The notes under the pieces: generated by a model
What the model was told of the DNA's origin: nothing
Database searches by the model: none
What the model saw: the letters and a program-made list of their open reading frames with translations, nothing else
Assembly: GCA_021160185.1 (NCBI GenBank)
Contig: JAGHDA010000213.1
Coordinates: forward strand, 1 to 6,750
DNA length: 6,750 nt
Direction: 5' to 3'
Origin: Verrucomicrobiota bacterium
GTDB lineage: Bacteria; Verrucomicrobiota; Verrucomicrobiia; Limisphaerales; CAZBKV01
Translations under genes and position numbers: made by a program
Shown: positions 1 to 5,723 of the stretch, in pieces
Layout: each line of letters starts with the position of its first letter
How positions within the stretch are numbered: position 1 is the first letter of the stretch

Positions 1-1407
1 CCGCGCGCGGCGAATCGCATCGGTCGCTCGCCCGTGGCCGGAACCCGGAAAAGAAACGGCCTGCCCGAAGGATTAAGGCTGGACTCGTCCACCGGCGTCA
101 TCACGGGACGGGCGCCTCGCCGGGGCGCTTACTCTGTCGCCTTGATCGCCGAAAACCGCTTGGGCCGGGCCGAGCGGCGGCTGCGGATCATCTCCGGCGA
201 CCAGATCGCTCTCACCCCGCCGATGGGCTGGAACAGTTGGAACTGCTTCGCTTCGAGCGTCACGGCGGAAAAAGTCAAAGCCGCGGCCGACGCGATGGTC
301 AAAAGCGGCCTGGTCAACCACGGCTGGACCTACATCAACATTGACGATTTCTGGGAGAAAAACCCGCGATCCAAGGACCCCACCCTGGACGGCCCCGGCC
401 GGGACGCCCAAGGGCGCATTGTGCCCAACCCGCGCTTTCCGGACATGAAGGGGCTGTGCGACTACATCCACAGCCTGGGCTTGAAAGTGGGCATCTATTC
501 CTCCCCGGGACCGTTCACCTGCGGCGGCTGCCTGGGAAGCTTTGATCATGAGCTGCTCGACGCGCGGCAATACGCCGCATGGGGGATCGATTACCTGAAG
601 TATGATTGGTGCTCCTACCGCCCGGAGTTGGAAAAGAAACGGACCCGCCCCGCCGAGTTCGGGCAGTGGAGCCGGGCCTGGGAGGCCCCCGCCTTCCAGA
701 AGCGCGCGCCGTTGATGGTTCCCTACGCCCTCATGCGCCATATGCTGGATCAGGCGGATCGGGACATCGTCTACAGCCTCTGCCAATACGGCATGGGGAA
801 CGTCTCGGAGTGGGGCGCTCGGGTGGGCGGCAACTGCTGGCGCACCACCGGCGACATCCGGGACAGTTGGGGGAGCATGTCCCACATTGGCTTCGGCCAG
901 GCCGGCCTCGAGAAGCACGCCGGGCCCGGCCACTGGAACGACCCGGACATGCTCGTGGTCGGTCTGGTGGGATGGGGGCCGCGGTTGCACCCGAGCAAGT
1001 TGACGCCCAATGAACAGTATACTCACATCTCCCTTTGGTGCCTGCTCAGCGCGCCCTTGCTGATTGGCTGCGACATGACCCGGCTGGACGACTTCACCCT
1101 GAACCTCCTCACCAACGACGAGGTGCTGGCCGTAAACCAGGACCCGCTCGGTCGGCAGGCGCGGCGCGTCTGGAAGGAGGGCTTCCTGGAGGTCTGGGCC
1201 AAGCCGATGGAGGACGGTTCAGTGGCCGTGGGCTTGTTCAATCGGGGCGTCCTGCCCGCCAAGGTGACAGCCCGATGGGCCGATCTGGGCCTCCGCGGGA
1301 AGCGGCGTGTCCGGGATCTGTGGCGGCAAAAAGACCTTGGCGAGTTCGAAGGCGAGTTCAGCTCTCCCGTGCCGCGGCACGGCGTCCGGCTCGTCCGGAT
1401 CTGGTAG
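1..1407 (+). CDS. GH27 alpha-galactosidase, 5'-truncated by the window edge
   Basis: This is a glycoside hydrolase family 27 enzyme that should release terminal alpha-linked galactose from galactosides or galactomannan-type glycans by a retaining mechanism. The frame is open to base 1. A GTG at 34 could be read as a start, but it lies inside an Ig-like putative domain (He_PIG type; GLPEGL and TGVITG at 68-114), so the real start and a likely secretion signal are upstream. Counting from the GTG, the barrel opens with PPMGWNSWN (residues 62-70). The nucleophile is the Asp of YLKYDWC (D191, bases 604-606). The acid/base is the first Asp of GDIRDSW (D274, bases 853-855). GHWNDPDMLVVG and AVNQDPLG are further family hallmarks, and a C-terminal beta-sandwich domain ends at the TAG. 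Alpha-N-acetylgalactosaminidase shares this fold, so the exact sugar is less certain than the family. Confidence 0.94.
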   Translation, partial: PRAANRIGRSPVAGTRKRNGLPEGLRLDSSTGVITGRAPRRGAYSVALIAENRLGRAERRLRIISGDQIALTPPMGWNSWNCFASSVTAEKVKAAADAMVKSGLVNHGWTYINIDDFWEKNPRSKDPTLDGPGRDAQGRIVPNPRFPDMKGLCDYIHSLGLKVGIYSSPGPFTCGGCLGSFDHELLDARQYAAWGIDYLKYDWCSYRPELEKKRTRPAEFGQWSRAWEAPAFQKRAPLMVPYALMRHMLDQADRDIVYSLCQYGMGNVSEWGARVGGNCWRTTGDIRDSWGSMSHIGFGQAGLEKHAGPGHWNDPDMLVVGLVGWGPRLHPSKLTPNEQYTHISLWCLLSAPLLIGCDMTRLDDFTLNLLTNDEVLAVNQDPLGRQARRVWKEGFLEVWAKPMEDGSVAVGLFNRGVLPAKVTARWADLGLRGKRRVRDLWRQKDLGEFEGEFSSPVPRHGVRLVRIW

Positions 1408-1595
1408 ACAAGCGCTGGGAACGAGGGACTGGCCGCGTGGAAAGGGACGGAGGGCGGAGAGCCGGGTTGCGCCGGGGCGGCGTAATGTTGAAGCGGATTT
1501 TTTGTCGGATTCGGGCCTTTTCCTTGGGCAAGGGGCCGAACTTGTGCCATGGTGGGAAGCGAACGAACGGAAAAAACAACGAGAAAGCAGACTTC

Positions 1596-1952
1596 ATGAA
1601 GATGGTTCCCTTGTCCCTCCGCGCCGCTTCTTCCGTGGCGATCCTTGCAGTGGCAATCGCGGCGACGCCCCGGCCCGGCCTGGCCGCCGAGGAGGCTTCC
1701 ACCGCACAACCCGCCGCCTCCCCGGCTGCGGACGCCGCTTGGCAGGCGTTTCAGAGGAGCCTCGAGCTGCCCCAGCCGCCGGCTTCCTGGAAGCAGACCC
1801 CGCCCTCCCGAACGGATTTTGAGGCGTTTCGACAGCAGTATCTGAAAAAGGTGGTCGGGGCCGCGGACAAGGCCCGCGCCTTTTACACTGCGTTTCCGCA
1901 AGACGCCCGGGCCGTGGACGCGATGAAGCAGGAATATCAGCTTCTCGCTTAG
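1596..1952 (+). CDS. Signal peptide and N-terminal helical part of a TlpA-like protein, ended by an in-frame TAG
   Basis: This is the 5' part (118 codons) of an interrupted gene and is best read together with 1959-2747. The ATG at 1596 is chosen because it opens a clear Sec signal peptide: MKM, an Arg, then a hydrophobic Ala/Val/Ile-rich core, then PGLAA as a likely cleavage region near residues 27-31. An Ala/Pro-rich linker follows, then a charged helical stretch with FRQQYLKKV and AMKQEYQLLA just before the stop. No canonical Shine-Dalgarno sequence stands at the usual distance; only a GAGA lies 11-14 bases upstream. Alone, this fragment would be a small exported peptide with no domain I recognise. 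Its frame is identical to that of the downstream thioredoxin ORF, with only the stop and two codons between them. I infer that both are pieces of one protein of about 383 residues. Confidence 0.7.
   Translation: MKMVPLSLRAASSVAILAVAIAATPRPGLAAEEASTAQPAASPAADAAWQAFQRSLELPQPPASWKQTPPSRTDFEAFRQQYLKKVVGAADKARAFYTAFPQDARAVDAMKQEYQLLA
1950..1952 (+). other. In-frame TAG interrupting the TlpA-like gene
   Basis: The bases run CTC GCT TAG GGG CAG ATG CTC in a single frame that is open on both sides, from 1596 to 2745. The codon would be residue 119 of 383. One substitution could have made it from a sense codon, for example TGG, CAG, GAG, AAG or TAC. TAG also serves as the ordinary final stop of this gene (2745-2747) and of the alpha-galactosidase gene (1405-1407), which speaks against general amber reassignment in this genome. 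Confidence 0.9.
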
Positions 1953-1958
1953 GGGCAG

Positions 1959-2747
1959 ATGCTCGGCTCCAAAGGCCTGGAGACGCGCATCGCCGGGCTG
2001 GAAAAGAAGATGCTGGCGGACAAGCGGCTGCCCGCCGAGGAGCGCATCATGCTCCGCTTCCAGCAGCTCCGCCGCGATCTCCAGAACAAGGCGCTTGCCA
2101 ATCCCGCCAAAGGCGTGGACATGGCCGCTTACAACAAGGGCCTGGAAGAGATCGGCCGCACGCTCAAGAAGGAATTCCCGGGCGAGGATTTGCCCTATCA
2201 CGTGCTGCTTTCGGTAGCCAATCGGTTGGACGCCAAAGGCAAGCGCCGGTTGGTGGAGGAAATCGCCGCCGACCCCAAGGCTTCCAAGGGCGTTCGGGAC
2301 ACGGCCGCGGGCATCCTTCGGGGCCTGGACGCGCTGGGCAAGCCGATTTCCCTCAAGTTCACCGCTGTGGACGGGCGGCAGGTGGATCTGGAGAAGATGC
2401 GCGGCAAGGTGGTCCTTCTGGATTTCTGGGCCACCTGGTGCGGGCCGTGCATCCAGGAGCTGCCTAATGTGAAAGCGACTTACGAAAAGCTTCACCCCAA
2501 GGGGTTCGAGATCGTCGGAATCAGCTTCGATCAGGACAAGGCCGCTTTGGAGAAGTTTCTCAAGAAGCGCCAGATTCCGTGGGCGCAGTACTTCGATGGC
2601 AAGCGCTGGGAGAACGAGATCGGCCGCCGCTATGGCATTACGGCGATTCCCGCGATGTGGCTGGTGGACAAGAAGGGAGTAGTCCGCTACCAGGACGCCC
2701 GGAAGGACCTGGAGAAGAAGGTCGCCGCCTTGTTGGCGGAGGAATAG
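1959..2747 (+). CDS. TlpA/thioredoxin-fold disulfide reductase part, downstream of the in-frame TAG
   Basis: This is the 3' part (262 codons from the ATG at 1959) of the interrupted gene. Residues 1-130 or so are charged and predicted mostly helical, with runs such as GLEKKMLADKRLPAEERIM. From about residue 128 comes a TlpA/AhpC-TSA-like thioredoxin domain: an ISLKFTAVDGRQVDLEKMRGK entry strand, VVLLDFWATWCGPCIQELP with the redox pair WCGPC at bases 2436-2450, VGISFDQD, and the cis-proline loop TAIPAMWLVD (Pro codon 2649-2651). All catalytic features are intact. Such proteins reduce or shuffle disulfides outside the cytoplasm, but this fragment has no signal peptide; that lies before the TAG. 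An AGGGG overlapping the stop sits 3 bases before the ATG, too close to be a good ribosome site, so reinitiation is possible but weak. A nonsense-disrupted gene (pseudogene), a sequence error or readthrough are the alternatives. A terminator follows 33 bases after the stop. Confidence 0.85.
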   Translation: MLGSKGLETRIAGLEKKMLADKRLPAEERIMLRFQQLRRDLQNKALANPAKGVDMAAYNKGLEEIGRTLKKEFPGEDLPYHVLLSVANRLDAKGKRRLVEEIAADPKASKGVRDTAAGILRGLDALGKPISLKFTAVDGRQVDLEKMRGKVVLLDFWATWCGPCIQELPNVKATYEKLHPKGFEIVGISFDQDKAALEKFLKKRQIPWAQYFDGKRWENEIGRRYGITAIPAMWLVDKKGVVRYQDARKDLEKKVAALLAEE

Positions 2748-2780
2748 GGGCAAGCGCCGCTGCGCCTGTTGAGATTCCCC

Positions 2781-2817
2781 AAGGCTGCGGCTCCCGCCGC
2801 AGCCTTTCTTCTTTTCT
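2781..2817 (+). terminator. Rho-independent terminator after the TlpA-like gene
   Basis: A perfect 9-bp GC-rich stem (GGCTGCGGC at 2783-2791 and GCCGCAGCC at 2796-2804) closes a TCCC tetraloop. AA on the left can pair with TT on the right to make 11 bp. A T-rich tail, TTTCTTCTTTTCT, runs from 2805 to 2817. This is the standard shape of an intrinsic terminator for + strand transcription. It separates the preceding gene from the ElbB-like gene starting at 2885, which therefore needs its own promoter within about 65 bases or depends on readthrough. Confidence 0.88.
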
Positions 2818-2884
2818 CCCCGGCGCGGCTCGCGGGAAGCCCCGGCGGCTTGCGCAAGGCCGAAGAATTTTCTAGGTTGCGGGC

Positions 2885-3541
2885 ATGAAAACAGCAGCGG
2901 TGATTCTTTCAGGGTGCGGGGTTTACGACGGCTCTGAAATCCATGAAGCGACGCTTACTTTGGCCGCTTTGGATCGGGCCAACGCGAAAGTCCTTTGCGC
3001 AGCTCCGGATATCCCCCAAGCGCGCGTCGTAAATCACCTCACCGGACAGCCTGTTGAGGGCGAGCAACGAAACGCGCTCCTCGAAGCCGCCCGGATCGCC
3101 CGCGGGAACATCATCCCTCTGAGCGAACTGAAAGAAGAAGCCGTGGACGCCGCCATCCTGCCGGGAGGCTTCGGCGCGGCGATCAACTTGTGCAACTTTG
3201 CCGAAGCGGGCGAGAACTGCACGGTGCTTCCGGAGCTGGAAAATTTCCTCAGGGCCATGCACGCGGCCGACAAGCCGCTGGGTTTTATTTGCATTGCGCC
3301 GACCATCGCCGCGCGCGTGTTCGGCCCTCAAGGAGTGGAGGTCACCATCGGCAACGATCCCGAAACCGCGGCGAAGATTGAGGCGATGGGCGCCAAGCAC
3401 ATCCATTGCACCGTTCACAACGCGATCGTGGATCGGCGGCACAAGATCGTTTCCACCCCGGCTTACATGCTCGCCAAGCGGATCGCCGAAGCGGAAGCGG
3501 GCATCCAGAAGCTGGTGCAACACGTGCTCGAGCTGGCCTGA
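2885..3541 (+). CDS. elbB: ElbB-type DJ-1/PfpI superfamily protein (isoprenoid biosynthesis glyoxalase ElbB)
   Basis: This 218-residue protein closely resembles Escherichia coli ElbB in sequence and length (about 217). ElbB was named for raising lycopene output and later described as having low glyoxalase activity; its physiological role is poorly settled. It is cytoplasmic, with no signal peptide. Matching blocks are ILSGCGVYDGSEIHEA (residues 8-23), VNHLTGQ, EAARIARG, ILPGGFGAA with NLCNFA, the nucleophile-elbow segment GFICIAP with C136 (codon 3290-3292) as the likely catalytic Cys, the VTIGND strand, and STPAYMLA near the end. The ATG at 2885 gives the N-terminus usual for the family. No convincing Shine-Dalgarno precedes it. 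The gene stands alone between a terminator and the 270-base region before the ETF operon, so no partner can be read from context. Confidence 0.93.
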   Translation: MKTAAVILSGCGVYDGSEIHEATLTLAALDRANAKVLCAAPDIPQARVVNHLTGQPVEGEQRNALLEAARIARGNIIPLSELKEEAVDAAILPGGFGAAINLCNFAEAGENCTVLPELENFLRAMHAADKPLGFICIAPTIAARVFGPQGVEVTIGNDPETAAKIEAMGAKHIHCTVHNAIVDRRHKIVSTPAYMLAKRIAEAEAGIQKLVQHVLELA

Positions 3542-3653
3542 GCCTCCTGGGCTTTGGCGAGCGGCGCGCTGGAATGGTTTTTGGTTGAGGCAATTCGCAA
3601 ACAGTGAAAGCGCGTCCGCCGGCGCGCAGAGGGGGAAGCGGGTCGTGTTGTTT

Positions 3654-3696
3654 CCTTGCGACCGGCTGGGGTTTTCCCAAGGTTGGGGGCGCAAGG
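3654..3696 (+). repeat. Inverted repeat with a 29-base loop in the elbB-etf intergenic region
   Basis: CCTTGCG (3654-3660) and CGCAAGG (3690-3696) are exact reverse complements. The loop holds a second small inverted repeat, CCCAA-GG-TTGGG (3676-3687), and a GGGG-TTTT-CCC stretch (3669-3677), which are mutually exclusive pairings. No T-tract follows, so it is not a classical intrinsic terminator for elbB. It could be a structured 3' end, part of a leader, or chance in GC-rich DNA. The rest of 3542-3700 shows nothing I recognise. Confidence 0.35.
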
Positions 3697-3705
3697 GGCG
3701 GATGC

Positions 3706-3760
3706 AAAAGTTACTTTTCTGAGAGAAATAGAAATGCTTATATCTTTTTTCTGAAGAAAG
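3706..3760. repeat. AT-rich block with paired inverted repeats upstream of the ETF operon
   Basis: Three short symmetric elements lie in sharply AT-rich DNA within a GC-rich window. AAAAGT-T-ACTTTT is a 13-base palindrome at 3706-3718. TTTCT-GAG-AGAAA occupies 3716-3728, and TTTCT-GA-AGAAA occupies 3748-3759. The last two are near copies (TTTTCTGAGAGAAA against TTTTCTGAAGAAAG). Their centres are about 31.5 bp apart, close to three helical turns, and they lie just upstream of a TTGACA motif. This fits a pair of sites for a dimeric regulator of the ETF genes. That is inference from spacing and symmetry, and A/T-rich short repeats can arise by chance. Confidence 0.4.
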
Positions 3761-3772
3761 CGGGCCGGGCGT

Positions 3773-3801
3773 TTGACATAAAGTTGACAATCGAGTAAAT
3801 A
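3773..3801 (+). promoter_or_regulatory. Candidate sigma-70-like promoter for the ETF operon
   Basis: A consensus TTGACA (3773-3778) is followed, after 17 bases, by TAAATA (3796-3801), a weak -10 match (3 of 6). A second TTGACA (3784-3789) lies exactly 11 bases downstream of the first but has no -10 at a proper distance. Initiation from the first would begin about five bases before the ATG at 3813, giving an almost leaderless message. That agrees with the absence of a ribosome binding site there. The -35 is good and the -10 poor. Confidence 0.4.
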
Positions 3802-3812
3802 AATGGCGGCTT

Positions 3813-5723
3813 ATGAACGTTGTGGTTCTGGTCAAGCAGGTCCCGGACATCTCGGACATCCGCCCGGACGCCTGGGACACCGAAAAGGGAACCCTTCGCC
3901 GAGGCGTGTTGGACAGCGTCCTCAATCCGATGGATCTTCATGCCCTCACGTTGGCCGCGAAAATCCGCCGCCCCGGCTCCAAGATTGTCGCCCTGACCAT
4001 GGGGCCGCCTCAGGCCGAAGAAATGCTCCGTGACTGCTTAGCTCGCTGCGCCGATGAGGCGGTCTTGCTATCGGATGTGACATTCGCCGGCGCCGACACC
4101 TGTGCGACGGCCGTGGCGTTGGCCTACGGCATCCGCCGGGTTGCTCAGGAATTCGGCTTCGGCTCCGAATACGCGATTCTGGCGGGGATGCAATCAGTCG
4201 ACGGAGACACCGCTCAAGTGCCTCCTCAGGTGGCCGAAGAACTGGGCATCGAACAAATCGCCTACGTCGAGGATGTAACATGGCGGCCGAACGGAGAGTT
4301 GGCGGCGCGCCGGATCGGCCCCCGCGGAATGGAGGAAGCTTCGCCCAAAGAGTATCCGGTTCTTATCACCGCCACTTCCGGCGTCCCGCCGATCTATCGT
4401 TCCTTCCACCGCGCCCGGGAAGCTCTTCGCAAGAACATCACCCGATGGAAGGCGGCGGACCTGGGGTTGAAGCCGGCTCAGGTGGGGCTGAAAGGCTCGC
4501 GGACTCAAGTGGTGCGCATCTTCTCTCCCAGCGAGGCGCGGGAAGGGGAGTGCAAACTTGTCGAGCCGGATCGCGTCGAGGACTTGCTGGAGGAGCTGCG
4601 GACGGCGTGGAACAACGGCGGTCTCCGGAAGAAGACCGCCTCCGGCCCCAAATATCAGCTTGGGGATAAGAAGCCCGACTATAAGGGCGAAGTCTGGGTG
4701 TTCGCCGAGCACGAGGAGGGCAAGCTCCACAACGTCTCCCTGGAGCTTCTCGGCAAGGCGCGGGAGCTGGCCGATTCGCTGGGCGAACGGGTCGGGGCTG
4801 TGCTTGCGGGCCATAAAGTCGAGGGAATGGCCCAGGAGCTGATCGCCCACGGGGCCGACCGGGTCTACGTGATCGAACATCCGCTGCTGGAAGAATTTCT
4901 CCCTATCCCCGCCAAGAAGGTTTTGGTGGAGGCGGTCCGCCGGCATAAACCGCAAATCTTTCTTTTCGGAGCCACGCCGTTGGGCCGGGAGCTGGCCCCG
5001 CGCGTGGCCTACGGAGCGCGATCCGGCCTGACCGCGGACTGCACCCAGCTTGAGATCAGCGACGTCAAGCGCGACAAGCGCACGTTGGCGGGCGTGTTGC
5101 GGCAGACCCGCCCCGCCTTGGGCGGCAATATCATGGCCACTATCATCACTAAAAATTCGCCGGTCCAGATGGCCACCGTCCGCCCGGCGGTGATGCAGGC
5201 CCTGCCGGCAAATCCCGATTGCTCTGGGGAAGTGATCAAAGTGGATGTCGAACTGGACGAGTCCTGCGTCAAGACCTGCATCCTTTCCCGCCAGAGCCTG
5301 CCTTCCTCGGCCGACCTGGCCAAGGCGTCTGTGATTGTGGCCGGCGGCCGCGGCCTGGGCAACAAGGAGACCTTCGACCGTGTGATCCGTCCGTTGGCCG
5401 AAGCGTTCGGTCGGTTCTTTGAATCGCCTGCCGAAGTGGGCGCTTCCCGGGCGGCGGTGGAAGAAGGCTTTATCAGCCGCGAGCATCAGGTGGGCCAGAC
5501 CGGCCAGACCGTCCAGCCCCGGCTCTATGTGGCAGTGGGCATTTCCGGGGCCATCCAGCACATTTCGGGGATGCAGAATTCCGGCATCATCGTAGCCATC
5601 AACAAGGACCCCCGGGCCGGCATCTTCCAACACGCCGACTTCGGGATCGTGGGCGAGTACGAAGCCGTTGCGCCGCGTCTGCTGGCGGCGCTTGAGAAGA
5701 AATCAACCGCTGTTGTCTCATGA
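3813..5723 (+). CDS. Fused electron transfer flavoprotein, EtfB-EtfA (beta then alpha subunit in one chain)
   Basis: This 636-residue chain joins both ETF subunits, which are usually separate proteins. ETF takes electrons from flavin dehydrogenases and passes them to ETF:quinone oxidoreductase, encoded next door. Residues 1-266 are EtfB: MNVVVLVKQVPD at the start, NPMD, VDGDTAQVPPQVAEELG (129-145) at the nucleotide site, and the EtfB signature DLGLKPAQVGLKGS (216-229). Residues 267-291 are a Gly/Lys-rich linker. EtfA runs from about 292 (GEVWVFAEH), with RQTRPALGGN (430-439), MATVRPAVM, GGRGLGNKE (511-519), VGQTGQTV (560-567) and GISGAIQH (576-583), the FAD-binding motifs of the alpha C-terminal domain. 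No N-terminal ferredoxin or signal peptide is present. The ATG at 3813 gives the canonical EtfB start; an ATG at 3803 is out of frame. No Shine-Dalgarno is visible. The DGDTAQV motif leaves open whether the beta site holds AMP or a second FAD. Confidence 0.95.
   Translation: MNVVVLVKQVPDISDIRPDAWDTEKGTLRRGVLDSVLNPMDLHALTLAAKIRRPGSKIVALTMGPPQAEEMLRDCLARCADEAVLLSDVTFAGADTCATAVALAYGIRRVAQEFGFGSEYAILAGMQSVDGDTAQVPPQVAEELGIEQIAYVEDVTWRPNGELAARRIGPRGMEEASPKEYPVLITATSGVPPIYRSFHRAREALRKNITRWKAADLGLKPAQVGLKGSRTQVVRIFSPSEAREGECKLVEPDRVEDLLEELRTAWNNGGLRKKTASGPKYQLGDKKPDYKGEVWVFAEHEEGKLHNVSLELLGKARELADSLGERVGAVLAGHKVEGMAQELIAHGADRVYVIEHPLLEEFLPIPAKKVLVEAVRRHKPQIFLFGATPLGRELAPRVAYGARSGLTADCTQLEISDVKRDKRTLAGVLRQTRPALGGNIMATIITKNSPVQMATVRPAVMQALPANPDCSGEVIKVDVELDESCVKTCILSRQSLPSSADLAKASVIVAGGRGLGNKETFDRVIRPLAEAFGRFFESPAEVGASRAAVEEGFISREHQVGQTGQTVQPRLYVAVGISGAIQHISGMQNSGIIVAINKDPRAGIFQHADFGIVGEYEAVAPRLLAALEKKSTAVVS

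Noticed and set aside
73..1026. 317-codon minus-strand open frame opposite the alpha-galactosidase
   Set aside because: The opposite strand carries clear GH27 catalytic motifs over the same region; the antisense product shows no family features.
1512..1540. Possible hairpin (CCTTG-GG-CAAGG with flanking GGCC) between the alpha-galactosidase and TlpA-like genes
   Set aside because: The inner loop is only two bases, the arms are unequal and no T-tract follows. The T6 run at 1498-1503 lies before it with no strong stem upstream, so no terminator is called. The rest of 1408-1595 shows nothing definite.
1950..1952. Amber codon read as pyrrolysine or a general recoded sense codon
   Set aside because: TAG terminates two genes in this same window, no pyl genes are visible, and the gene family is not known for pyrrolysine. 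Kept only as an outside possibility under the finding on this gene.
1023..2753. 576-codon open frame on the minus strand opposite the TlpA-like gene
   Set aside because: It lies antisense to well-supported coding sequence. The product is rich in Gly, His, Gln and Arg with no recognisable domain. Long antisense frames are common in GC-rich genes because stop codons are rare there.
2850..2878. TTGCGC - 17 bases - TAGGTT as a promoter for elbB
   Set aside because: Each hexamer matches the consensus only partly, and the predicted start would fall on the ATG itself. Spacing alone is not enough to call it.
3803..4033. ATG at 3803 opening a 76-codon frame just upstream of the etf start
   Set aside because: It is out of frame with EtfB, overlaps its coding sequence for over 200 bases, and gives a Pro/Arg/Gly-rich product with no similarity I recognise. 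The ATG at 3813 gives the canonical EtfB N-terminus.
4194..5633. 479-codon open frame on the minus strand opposite the EtfB-EtfA fusion
   Set aside because: It shadows a gene whose family motifs run through the whole length, and its translation is a His/Gly/Arg-rich mix with no motif.
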